Origin: Microbacterium sp. PM5
Lineage (GTDB): Bacteria; Actinomycetota; Actinomycetes; Actinomycetales; Microbacteriaceae
Assembly (NCBI RefSeq): GCF_003293595.1
Contig: NZ_CP022162.1
Coordinates: forward strand, 2,797,432-2,861,431
Length of the DNA stretch: 64,000 nucleotides
Reading direction: 5' to 3'
The notes below the pieces were generated by a model. The model ran no database searches, was not told the origin of the DNA, and was given only the letters and a program-made list of their open reading frames with translations. Of this stretch, positions 36,943 to 45,084 are shown one piece after another (within the stretch, counting starts at the first letter, position 1; every line of letters begins with the position of its first letter). A program made the position numbers and the translations under genes.

Positions 36943-38772
36943 GTGTCTGCCGACACGCGTGACCCCCTGACCGCGACACCGGCGCCGCGCCGCGCCGTCG
37001 TGTACGCGACGGCCTGCCGCAAGGGGCGCGTCCACGACTACGCGCTGTACGCGCTGGAACGGCTGAGACACGAGGCGGAGATCCTCGTGGTCGTGCTGGA
37101 CGGGGCCTCCGACGACCTCTCGCGGGCACGGGTGGCCGCCGTCGCCGATGAGGTGGTGCTCTGCGACGACCCCACGGCGACCGCGTCCGCCTTCGCGGAC
37201 GGGATCGCGCGCGTGGGGGATCGGCTGGACGACGTCGACGAGCTCGTGCTGACCGACGATTCGTGGTTCGGCCCGGTGACGCCCCTCGCGGACGTGTTCG
37301 CGCGGATGGCATCGCGCCCGGCCGATTACTGGACGATGACCGACGTGGATCGAGCCCCCCGCGACCTCGAGGGCGTCCGCCCGCCGGAATGGATCGTCCT
37401 GCGTCCGGCGGTGCTGTCCTCGCCGTTCTGGCGGCGGCGGGCGGGCGTGCCGGGCGTCGACGGGGTGTCGGCGACCGCGGCCTGGGCGGACGAGCTCCGT
37501 GCCGCCGGCTTCTCGGGCGATGTCGCCTTTCCGTCGGCCCGGCGCCGGGCCGACGGCGAGCAGGAGGGCGTCGTGTTCTCTCCCGCGGCTCGTCTCGCGG
37601 CGGGCTGTCCGCTCCTGGCGCGGTCGGTGTTCGGCGCGCCGCCGGAGGACCTGGCGCGCCACGGGGTGATCGGGCGTGAGCTGCTCGTCCAGGCGGCGCG
37701 TGCCGGTTACCCGGTCGATCTCGTGTGGCCCGCGCTGGTCACGAGCGTCGCCCCCCGGGTCCTGTCCACCAATGCGGCGCTGTTCGAGGTCCTCGGGCAC
37801 GGCGGAGAGGGGTACGACGCGACGCGGCCGATGCGCATCCTGGTGGCCATGCACGTGTACTACCCCGACAGGGCCCCCGAGCTGATGGCGTACGCCCAGC
37901 GCCTGCCGGCCGGGTTCGACGTCATCGTGACGACACCCGACGAGGAGCGGGCGGGTCGCATCCGTCAGGTGCTGGGAGTCACCGAGGGCGCGGCGCAGGT
38001 CGAGGTGCGCGTCGTCGACTCCAACGACGGTCGTGACCAGAGCGCCTTCCTGATCGGATGCCGTGAGGAGCTCCGGGCAGACCGCTACGACCTGGTCGTC
38101 AAGCTGCACTCCAAGGCGTCGCCCCAGGACGATCCCGGTGTCGCGCGGCACTTCCGCGATCAGCTGCTCGAGAACCTCCTGCCGTCGCGCGGCTACGCCG
38201 CGGAGCTCGTCGCACTCTTCCAGCGCGAGAGGACGCTCGGCATCGTCCACCCCCCGATGGTCCACCTCGGCTACCCGACGATGGGTCATGCGTGGTGGGC
38301 GAACCGTGACGGCGCGGCACGCCTCTGCGCCACGCTCGGCATCGACGTGCCCCTGGACGAGGGGTCCCCGATCGCCCCGTACGGGTCGATGTTCGTCGCA
38401 CGCCCGGACGCACTGCGTCCGCTCGTGGACCATGCCTGGCACTACGCCGATTTCGGCGGGGCCGAGGCGTACGTCGACGGCGGGCTGGCGCACGTGCTGG
38501 AGCGGCTGCCCGTCCTGGCGGCCGCGGAGCGCGGCTACCATGCACGCGCCGTCGCGACGCCGGCATACACGGCGATCAGTCACACCGCGATCGAGTACCG
38601 CCTGGACGCGCTCTCGTCGTCGCTGCCGCCGGACGGCGGCGAGGCGATCGCCTACCTGCGGTCGGTCGGCCCCGTGGGCTCGGGACGCTGGCGCGACTTC
38701 GCCCGCATGTACCTCCGACGGCATCACCCGCGCGCGGCCGCTCGGCTGCGCCGCTGGGGGATGCCGGTCTGA
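36943..38772 (+). CDS. rgpF: Rhamnan synthesis protein F family glycosyltransferase
   Basis: 609 residues matching RgpF (PF05045): VVYATACRKGRVHDYALYAL, LTDDSWFGPVTPLADVFARM, YDLVVKLHSKASPQDDPGV, PYGSMFVARPDALRPL and AYTAISHTAIEYR. RgpF proteins take part in polyrhamnose backbone or side-chain synthesis in streptococci. The C-terminus is strongly basic (YLRRHHPRAAARLRRWGMPV), suggesting peripheral membrane contact. GTG start at 36943, 6 nt after rmlA. Together with RmlA and Wzm/Wzt just downstream, this points to an ABC-exported rhamnan. Confidence 0.9.
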   Translation: MSADTRDPLTATPAPRRAVVYATACRKGRVHDYALYALERLRHEAEILVVVLDGASDDLSRARVAAVADEVVLCDDPTATASAFADGIARVGDRLDDVDELVLTDDSWFGPVTPLADVFARMASRPADYWTMTDVDRAPRDLEGVRPPEWIVLRPAVLSSPFWRRRAGVPGVDGVSATAAWADELRAAGFSGDVAFPSARRRADGEQEGVVFSPAARLAAGCPLLARSVFGAPPEDLARHGVIGRELLVQAARAGYPVDLVWPALVTSVAPRVLSTNAALFEVLGHGGEGYDATRPMRILVAMHVYYPDRAPELMAYAQRLPAGFDVIVTTPDEERAGRIRQVLGVTEGAAQVEVRVVDSNDGRDQSAFLIGCREELRADRYDLVVKLHSKASPQDDPGVARHFRDQLLENLLPSRGYAAELVALFQRERTLGIVHPPMVHLGYPTMGHAWWANRDGAARLCATLGIDVPLDEGSPIAPYGSMFVARPDALRPLVDHAWHYADFGGAEAYVDGGLAHVLERLPVLAAAERGYHARAVATPAYTAISHTAIEYRLDALSSSLPPDGGEAIAYLRSVGPVGSGRWRDFARMYLRRHHPRAAARLRRWGMPV

Positions 38773-38829
38773 CGCCGTCGCCGCCGCGACCCCGGGCGAT
38801 CGGTGTCCGGAGCGCGACGGCGGCTCGCG

Positions 38830-38835
38830 TAGAAT
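38830..38835 (+). promoter_or_regulatory. -10 element (TAGAAT) of the exporter operon
   Basis: TAGAAT seven nt (ctcaagg) before ATG 38843; the gap also contains a weak AAGG, so translation mode is uncertain. Confidence 0.55.
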
Positions 38836-38842
38836 CTCAAGG

Positions 38843-39760
38843 ATGTCTCAGTCCTCGGATTCTGCGACCGCGCGATACGACCGCCTGGAGCGGACTCCGA
38901 TGCGGACGATCGGCGCGGCCTCCGGTTTCGGCCTCCGGCGCACGTGGTTGTCGCTACGCGACCTGCTCGGGCACCGCGAGATGCTGGGCCTGCTGGTGCG
39001 CCGTGACCTGAAGTCGCGCTACAAAGACTCCACGCTCGGCTTCTTCTGGTCGCTGGCGCGCCCGCTGCTGCAGCTGGCGATCTACTTCATCGTGGTGGGC
39101 CAGTTCCTGCAGGCGGCGCGCGGGATCCCCGATTTCGCCGTGTACATCTTCGCCGGACTCACGGCGATCGGTCTGTTCACCGAGATCACGGTGGGCGCCA
39201 CGGGCTCGATCCTGGGCAACTCGGGCCTCGTGAAGAAGGTCTACGTGCCGCGCGAGGTGTTCCCGCTCGCAAGCGTGGGATCGGCGCTGTTCAACTTCGG
39301 CATCCAGCTCGTGGTGCTGATCGTCGCGACCTTCGTCATCGGCAAGCCGCCGGTGCACCTCCAGCTGCTCTACTTCTTCCCCGCGCTGGCCTTGATCGTG
39401 GTGTTCGGCACCGCCCTCGGGCTGCTGTTCAGCGCCCTGAACGTGTACCTGCGAGACGTGCAGTACCTGGTCGAGCTGGGCACGATGCTGCTGTTCTGGG
39501 CGAGCCCGGTCGTCTACAGCTGGCAGATGGTGAGCTCGAGCATCCATTCGCCGCTCCTGCTGGATGTCTACACCAGCAACCCGCTGACTCTCGCGGTCAT
39601 CGGCTTCCAGCACGCCTTCTGGGTCGCGGGGGACGGCGTCCCTCAGCCCGACGGCCTCCTGCTGCGCATGGCGATCGCGCTGGTGGTCGGGCTGGCCCTG
39701 CTCTTCGTCAGCCACCGCGTGTTCCTGCGGTTGCAGGGCAACTTCGCCCAGGAGATGTGA
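38843..39760 (+). CDS. wzm: Polysaccharide ABC exporter permease (Wzm/RgpC type)
   Basis: 305 residues of the ABC-2 membrane family: LLVRRDLKSRYKDSTLGFFW is the typical cytoplasmic lead-in, then about six transmembrane helices. VKKVYVPREVFPLASVG and YLRDVQYLVELGTMLLFWAS are conserved in O-antigen and teichoic-acid exporters. Forms the channel for a lipid-linked glycan across the membrane. The ATPase gene start overlaps its stop (GTGA). Confidence 0.93.
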   Translation: MSQSSDSATARYDRLERTPMRTIGAASGFGLRRTWLSLRDLLGHREMLGLLVRRDLKSRYKDSTLGFFWSLARPLLQLAIYFIVVGQFLQAARGIPDFAVYIFAGLTAIGLFTEITVGATGSILGNSGLVKKVYVPREVFPLASVGSALFNFGIQLVVLIVATFVIGKPPVHLQLLYFFPALALIVVFGTALGLLFSALNVYLRDVQYLVELGTMLLFWASPVVYSWQMVSSSIHSPLLLDVYTSNPLTLAVIGFQHAFWVAGDGVPQPDGLLLRMAIALVVGLALLFVSHRVFLRLQGNFAQEM

Positions 39761-40986
39761 ACAAGATGTCGTCAGTCGTCGATACGCCCGTCGTGGTCCG
39801 GGTTGCCGAGGTGTCCAAACGCTTCACGGTCCGCAAGGACTCGTCGATCAAGGAGCGCATCGTCACGCTCGGTCGGGCGGGACGGCGTCACCGCGAGGAC
39901 TTCTGGGCGCTGCGCGATGTCAGTCTCGACATCCACGCCGGGACGACGATCGGTCTCATCGGGCACAACGGTTCGGGCAAGAGCACGCTGCTCAAGGTCA
40001 TCGGCGGGATCATCGACCCGACGGCGGGCGAGGTGAGCCAGCGGGGACGTCTGGCGGCGCTGCTCGAGCTCGGCGCGGGCTTCCACCCCGATCTGACCGG
40101 TAGGGAGAACGTCTACCTCAACGCGTCGGTGCTCGGCCTCAGCAGGGAGGAGACGGACGAGAAGTTCGACGACATCGTCCAGTTCTCCGGCATCGCCGAC
40201 TTCATCGACACCCAGGTGAAGTTCTACTCGTCCGGCATGTACGTGCGGCTCGCGTTCGCGGTGGCGGTGCACACCGATCCCGACATCCTCCTCGTCGACG
40301 AGGTGCTCGCCGTCGGCGACGAGGCCTTCCAGCGCAAGTGCCTCGACAAGATCCGCAGCTTCCAGGAGCAGGGGCGGACCATCATCATCGTCAGCCATTC
40401 CCTCGGGCAGATCACGGAGCTGTGCGATCGAGCGGTGCTGCTGAACCGTGGCGAGATCGTCTACGACGGCGACCCGCCGGGTGCCGTGGCCGCGTTCCGC
40501 GACATCCTCGAGACCCGCCGCCTCGCGGAGCGCAGCGAGACGGAGGAGCCGGCGACGCCGGAGGGCGTCGTCGTCGGCACCCAGGCCGTCGTCGTGGGTG
40601 CGGCCCCCGGCAGCCCGCTGCGATTCGGCGGCGACCTGGAGATCACCGCACACGTGCGTTCGACCGATCGGCTCGAGGACTGGCTGTGCGCCATCCAGAT
40701 CGACAACACCCTCGGTCAGAAGGTGATGGGCACCGACACGCGCCGGTTGGGCATGGAGCTGCCCCCGCTGCGGGGCGACGCCTCGGTGACCTTCGTCCTG
40801 AAGGGGACCACCTTCGGCGAGGGCAAGTACTTCGTCAACACGTCTTTCATGGACTCCGCCAGCCGGCACATCCACGATCTGCCCCAGGCGGCGAGTTTCG
40901 ACGCGGAACCCTACGCGCGCACCACTGGTGTGCTCCGTGTCGACGACGCGGCCGTGCAGGTGCGATTCAACGCCGACGAGCAGTGA
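39757..40986 (+). CDS. wzt: Polysaccharide ABC exporter ATPase with C-terminal glycan-binding domain (Wzt)
   Basis: 409 residues. The ATPase domain (about 10-250) has Walker A GHNGSGKSTLLK, the exporter-type signature SSGMYVRLAFAVA, Walker B ILLVDEVLAVGDEAF, and an H-loop in VSHSLGQ. Residues about 285-405 form a beta-rich Wzt C-terminal domain (FGGDLEITAHVRSTDRLEDW), which in O-antigen exporters recognises the chain end. GTG 39757 overlaps the Wzm stop; ATG 39766 is an alternative. The last 20 bp overlap the convergent glycosyltransferase. Confidence 0.93.
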   Translation: MNKMSSVVDTPVVVRVAEVSKRFTVRKDSSIKERIVTLGRAGRRHREDFWALRDVSLDIHAGTTIGLIGHNGSGKSTLLKVIGGIIDPTAGEVSQRGRLAALLELGAGFHPDLTGRENVYLNASVLGLSREETDEKFDDIVQFSGIADFIDTQVKFYSSGMYVRLAFAVAVHTDPDILLVDEVLAVGDEAFQRKCLDKIRSFQEQGRTIIIVSHSLGQITELCDRAVLLNRGEIVYDGDPPGAVAAFRDILETRRLAERSETEEPATPEGVVVGTQAVVVGAAPGSPLRFGGDLEITAHVRSTDRLEDWLCAIQIDNTLGQKVMGTDTRRLGMELPPLRGDASVTFVLKGTTFGEGKYFVNTSFMDSASRHIHDLPQAASFDAEPYARTTGVLRVDDAAVQVRFNADEQ

Positions 40987-41998
40987 TCGCGGCGGCGCGC
41001 GCCGCCGCGATCAGCGTGCGGGCGCGCGCATCGAAGGAGTGCCGTTCGCGGACCCGCCGGGTCAGGGCGAGCCGCTCCGACTCCGACGGCCAGCCTTCGC
41101 CGCGCAGCAGCGCCTCGAGCTCTTGCCTCGTCGTGTACGACTGAACCAGCCCTCCGAAGACCTCCTCGGCCCCGGGCACGCGGTCGGAGATGATCCGCGC
41201 GCCGACGAATGCGGCGTCGAACAGGCGGTTCGAGACGAACCCGTGGGCGCGCATGTCCTCCCAGTGATCGTTGAGCACGATGCCGGCGCTCCGATAGGCG
41301 GCCGGCACCCGGGCGAACTCGAGGTGGTCGGCGCGGATATAGAAGGAGTCGACGAACTCCTCCCAGTTGTGCCCGTAGATCGCGACCTTCGCTCCGGCCG
41401 CGATCGCATCCCGGATCACCGGCCTTTCCACTCCGCGGGTCGTGCCGACGAACACGACCTCTTCGCGCAGGTCGGGATCGGGCGGTCCGGGCTGGAACCG
41501 GCGCGGCGACGACGCCTGGAGGAGGGGCTCGGCCCCCCAGCTCGCGCTGCGCGCATAGGAGTCGCTGGCGACGAAGACGCGGTCCCAGGGGAGGGCGATC
41601 TCCTCGTCCGCGACGTCGTCCGGGTGGCTGATGACCCACAGCAGGTTGATCGACGCGGGCTCCGGGGCGATACGGTGGAGGCCGCGGAGCACGAGGGTGA
41701 CGTCGGCGGGTGCCTGCGCGGGTGCGCCGAGGCGGTCGATGCGCACGTTCTGCCCCGCGGCGCTCAGCGCCTCGGCCAGATCGGCGGCGAACGCCATGTC
41801 GCCCCAGCGTGCGGCGCTTGCGTCGTCGGGAGCGCTGATCTTGATGGCCCAGGTCATGGTCCCCGCCTCGAAGCGCCGGAGGCGTGCCGTCCGGGCGCGC
41901 CACCGCTGCACCGTGCCGACCGGGTCGGTGACGAGGCGTCTCGCGCGACCGGCGAAGCTCGACGCGCGGGATCGGGCCGGGGGACCGTCCGTACTCAT
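40967..41998 (-). CDS. Glycosyltransferase of GT-B type (Glyco_trans_1_2/CgeB-like)
   Basis: 343 residues. The N-terminal Arg-rich helix region (RARRLVTDPVGTVQRWRART) precedes a domain starting WAIKISAPDDASAARWGD. LLWVISHPDDVADEE and DRVFVASDSYARSA resemble CgeB-like acceptor domains; the C half reads VIYGHNWEEF-like IYGHNWEEFVDSFY and GFVSNRLFDAAFVGARIISD, the glycosyltransferase donor block of PF13524. ATG 41998 is preceded by TATCAT at 6 nt. Donor and acceptor unknown. Confidence 0.8.
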   Translation of the reverse strand: MSTDGPPARSRASSFAGRARRLVTDPVGTVQRWRARTARLRRFEAGTMTWAIKISAPDDASAARWGDMAFAADLAEALSAAGQNVRIDRLGAPAQAPADVTLVLRGLHRIAPEPASINLLWVISHPDDVADEEIALPWDRVFVASDSYARSASWGAEPLLQASSPRRFQPGPPDPDLREEVVFVGTTRGVERPVIRDAIAAGAKVAIYGHNWEEFVDSFYIRADHLEFARVPAAYRSAGIVLNDHWEDMRAHGFVSNRLFDAAFVGARIISDRVPGAEEVFGGLVQSYTTRQELEALLRGEGWPSESERLALTRRVRERHSFDARARTLIAAARAAAITARRR

Positions 41999-42004
41999 CC
42001 CCCG

Positions 42005-42010
42005 ATGATA
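42005..42010 (-). promoter_or_regulatory. -10 element (TATCAT) of the glycosyltransferase at 40967-41998
   Basis: TATCAT on the minus strand, six nt before its ATG. Confidence 0.5.
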
Positions 42011-42047
42011 AGGCGGTCGCTCGCGGCATCCGCCCAGGGTGCGCGTT

Positions 42048-42053
42048 GATAAT
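42048..42053 (+). promoter_or_regulatory. -10 element (GATAAT) of the large membrane protein
   Basis: GATAAT about 50 nt before GTG 42105, leaving a leader that contains GGGGAGGG (42091-42098) as SD. This promoter makes a led transcript, in contrast to its leaderless neighbours. Confidence 0.55.
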
Positions 42054-42104
42054 GTGGAGGTCTTGGGTCCGGCGGGTCGAGCCGATCGGCGGGGAGGGAT
42101 CGGC

Positions 42105-44138
42105 GTGAGTGCACCGGAGTCACGCATCGACGCGGCGCGCCGCGCGGTGACGGATGTCCGCGAGAGGTGGAGCGCCTGGTGCGCGCCCACGCCCGTGGGC
42201 CTGCCCGCGACCCATCTCCTGATCGGCGGGCTGGCCATCCTGGCGGTGGTGTTCCTCGCCCTCGTCGCGACATCCATCAACGGGACGTCCTCCGGCGCAT
42301 TCTTCCCGATGGTGTCCTCGGGCAGCGACCCCGCCCTGCTGTTCGGACACCCCAACACGATCCGCACCGACGAGTGGAACGTCCAGACGGTGTGGGCGAT
42401 CGCCCAGGTCGAGCAGGGCCTGCCCGCGATCAACGGCACGTTCCCCGGCGGCATGGACACGAGCCTGCCGCAGGACCTGCCGCGGGTCGACTGGAGCGTC
42501 GTCTTCCGCCCGCACCTGTGGGGATTCCTCGTGTTCGACGTCGGGCACGCGCAGGCGTGGAAGTGGTGGCTGCCGGTCTTCGGTGTCGCTGCGGCCGCAT
42601 ATGCCTTCGTCCTGACGGTGCTCCCGCGGCGTCCCCTCACCGCGCTGAGCGTCGCGGTCGCCTTCGCGGCCAGCCCGTTCTTCGCCTGGTGGCTGCTGCA
42701 GACCACGCTGTGGCCCGTCGCGTGGGGGCTGCTGGTGCTCACCGCCGCCTTCTGGGTGACGAGATCGCGCACGCGGCGGAGCCTGTGGACCTTCGGGATC
42801 CTCATCGGGTACCTGACGGTGGTGGTCGCGATGGGGATCTACGTCCCCTTCATCATCCCCGTCGCGCTCGTCGTGGCGGCGGTGGTCGTCGGTGTCGCGA
42901 TCGAGGCCGCGCCCCGGATCGGCTGGGCCTCCGTGCTGCGCCGCCTCGGGGTCGTCCTCGGTGCGGGCGTCGCCGCGGCGGGCGTGCTCGTCGTCTGGCT
43001 TCTCACGCGCTGGGGGACCGTCTCCGCCTTCCTCTCCACGGCCTACCCGGGCGAACGGCTCGAGCAGACCGGCCACGGCGCGAACCCGGAGGCGGTCGCC
43101 GCACTGTTCGGCTCCTCCTTCACCAATGCGCTGCGCCGGGCGGGGCGCTTCATCGACCCGAACGCGTCGGAGTCGGCGACCTTCTTCCTGCCCGGCCTTT
43201 TCCTGGGCGTGGTCGTGCTCTGGCTCGTCGTCCGCGAGCGACGGAAGGGTCGGTCCACGCCGTGGGCGCTCCTGCTCGGCTACGTCGCGTTGCTGGTGCT
43301 GCTCGCGTTCGCCTTCATCCCCGGCTGGGATGCCGTCGCCCACCTGCTCCTACTCGATCGCACCACGCTGGGGCGGATCAGGATCGGGCTGGGGTTCGGC
43401 TCGCTCGTCGTCCTCGTCCTGCTGATGGCGCGGGTGACGCCGGCCGCGCGCCCCGGCTGGGTCGTCTCGGCGATCGGCCCCGCCGTGTTCCTCCTGTCGC
43501 AGGTCGGGATCGCCGTCGCCGTGGGCCTGCGCGCCCCCGACCTCCTCGCCGCCGCGGGCGTGTGGTGGGCGTATGCCGCGGTCGGCGCGATCGTGATCCT
43601 GGCGGTGGCCCGGGGGTGGCGGACGATCGCCGCCGCGGGGATGCTCGTGCTCTCCGTCGTCGCGTCGTACAACATCAACCCCCTCTATCTGGGCGTGTTC
43701 GATCTGCGCACGACCGCGCCGGCGCAGGCCATCGAGGAGCTCGACGACGCACACGCCGGCACCTGGGTCGGCGTCGGGGGCAAGGTCGTGACGGCTCTTC
43801 TGCTGGAGAGCGGCGCCACCGCGTTCAACGGGTTCCAGGGCGCACCGGGGCGAGAGATGTGGGACGCCATCGATCCCTCGGGCAGCTACGAGTACCAGTG
43901 GAACCGCCTCGCCGGCGTGTCGTGGGTGCCGGGCGACGGGGAGCCCGTGGTGAGCAACCCCTACCCCGACCAGATCGAGGTCACCTTCGACGCCTGCTCC
44001 ACCTTCGCGCAGGAGCACGTCACCTATGTCCTCTCGGATGCCGCGTCCGACGAGTCGAGCGCATGCCTCACGGCGGTGCGTTCCTTCGATCTTCCCGACG
44101 GTGCTCTGACCATCTCGAAGGTGGTGCCGCGGCCCTGA
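42105..44138 (+). CDS. Large polytopic membrane protein, possible GT-C glycosyltransferase
   Basis: 677 residues. About 12-13 hydrophobic helices run from residue 38 to 545, then a soluble, probably extracytoplasmic tail of about 125 residues (from FDLRTTAPAQAIEELDD), with single cysteines at FDACSTF and SACLTAV. An early extracytoplasmic loop contains HPNTIRTDEWNVQTVW, the acidic-loop position typical of GT-C enzymes. GTG 42105 is chosen for the strong SD 6-7 nt upstream; in-frame starts reach back to 42039 but precede the promoter. No family name can be assigned with certainty. Confidence 0.75.
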   Translation: MSAPESRIDAARRAVTDVRERWSAWCAPTPVGLPATHLLIGGLAILAVVFLALVATSINGTSSGAFFPMVSSGSDPALLFGHPNTIRTDEWNVQTVWAIAQVEQGLPAINGTFPGGMDTSLPQDLPRVDWSVVFRPHLWGFLVFDVGHAQAWKWWLPVFGVAAAAYAFVLTVLPRRPLTALSVAVAFAASPFFAWWLLQTTLWPVAWGLLVLTAAFWVTRSRTRRSLWTFGILIGYLTVVVAMGIYVPFIIPVALVVAAVVVGVAIEAAPRIGWASVLRRLGVVLGAGVAAAGVLVVWLLTRWGTVSAFLSTAYPGERLEQTGHGANPEAVAALFGSSFTNALRRAGRFIDPNASESATFFLPGLFLGVVVLWLVVRERRKGRSTPWALLLGYVALLVLLAFAFIPGWDAVAHLLLLDRTTLGRIRIGLGFGSLVVLVLLMARVTPAARPGWVVSAIGPAVFLLSQVGIAVAVGLRAPDLLAAAGVWWAYAAVGAIVILAVARGWRTIAAAGMLVLSVVASYNINPLYLGVFDLRTTAPAQAIEELDDAHAGTWVGVGGKVVTALLLESGATAFNGFQGAPGREMWDAIDPSGSYEYQWNRLAGVSWVPGDGEPVVSNPYPDQIEVTFDACSTFAQEHVTYVLSDAASDESSACLTAVRSFDLPDGALTISKVVPRP

Positions 44139-44144
44139 CGGCGA

Positions 44145-45026
44145 TCAGCGCCCGGCGGCGTACGCCAGGAGTCCGCGGGCACCGTGGAGGTCGCCGGCGC
44201 GCAGGGCGGGCAGGAGCTGCGTCGCGGCGTTGATGCGGCTGGACAGATGCCGACGCGCGGCCCGCGCCGCGCGGTGCCATCCCTCGTCGTCGAACGTCTC
44301 GGCCTCGCTGAGGAAGAACGCGCGCTCCTCCCGGAAGCGCGTTCCGTCGACGGCTTGCCACGAGGACACGCTGCCGCGGTGGCGGCGGTAGTGGAAGACG
44401 ACATCGTCGTCGAGGACAAGAGTGCGCCCCACCCGGCAGACGTCGAGCGCCAGCGCGAGGTCCTGCACGATCTGGTAGCCGGGGCGGAACCCCATCCCGC
44501 GGACCGTCGGTCCGTGCCACGCCAGCGCAGGGAAGTTCATCCAGTTGCCGCGGGTGATGCTGACCGCCAGCTCTTCGCCGCCGAGCACCCGCGGGCGCGG
44601 GCCCCGCGGGCGGTAGAAGGCCTTCGCCGTGTCGACGATCGTGCGCGCCGGGGCGCCGTCGGCGTCGATGACGTCGGTTCCCGGGTGGATGATGCCGGCG
44701 TCGGGGAACTGTGCGGTGAGCTCGGCCACGCGGCGGACGTAGTTCGGCTGCATGAGGTCGTCGCAGCCGAACACGCTGACCCAGGTCGCCGTCGACAGAT
44801 CGAGGCATTCCTGGAACGTGCGGTTGATGCCCTGGTTCACCTCGTGGCGCCGGTACTCCACGCGGGGATCCGAGATCTGGCGCGCCCAGGCCCCCGGAGC
44901 GGGGTCGGGATAGGCGTCATCGATGATCACGAGACGCCACTGATCGCTGTCCTGCTGAAGGACGCTCGTCACCGCGGCGCGGAAGTGATCCTCGCGACCG
45001 TAGAACGGCAACATGATGTCGAGCAC
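44145..45026 (-). CDS. Family 2 glycosyltransferase
   Basis: 293 residues: LDIMLPFYGREDHFRAAVTS, WRLVIIDDAYPDP, FGCDDLMQPNYVRRVAEL with the metal-binding DD, and GYQIVQDLALALDV. It resembles rhamnosyl-type GT2 enzymes. GTG 45026 has GAGGG seven nt upstream; a longer frame to 45218 overlaps the promoter and the divergent gene. Cytoplasmic, no transmembrane helix. It converges with the membrane protein gene, leaving 6 bp. Confidence 0.85.
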   Translation of the reverse strand: MLDIMLPFYGREDHFRAAVTSVLQQDSDQWRLVIIDDAYPDPAPGAWARQISDPRVEYRRHEVNQGINRTFQECLDLSTATWVSVFGCDDLMQPNYVRRVAELTAQFPDAGIIHPGTDVIDADGAPARTIVDTAKAFYRPRGPRPRVLGGEELAVSITRGNWMNFPALAWHGPTVRGMGFRPGYQIVQDLALALDVCRVGRTLVLDDDVVFHYRRHRGSVSSWQAVDGTRFREERAFFLSEAETFDDEGWHRAARAARRHLSSRINAATQLLPALRAGDLHGARGLLAYAAGR

Positions 45027-45069
45027 GTGGTGTCCCTCATTCCCCGCGGCGGACGCGCGCGGTCGAACG

Positions 45070-45076
45070 ATAGTAT
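45070..45076. promoter_or_regulatory. Overlapping divergent -10 elements
   Basis: TAGTAT (45071-45076, plus strand) serves the flippase ATG at 45085. TACTAT (45070-45075, minus strand) serves the glycosyltransferase GTG at 45026. The two hexamers share five base pairs, a near-symmetric bidirectional promoter. Confidence 0.6.
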
Positions 45077-45084
45077 TCCCTCTC

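Noticed and set aside
32848..38727. A 1959-codon open frame on the minus strand
   Set aside because: Only 32848-34218 is a real gene. The rest lies antisense to the GT2, rmlA and rgpF genes, is Arg/His/Gly-rich with no motifs, and is open because of high GC.
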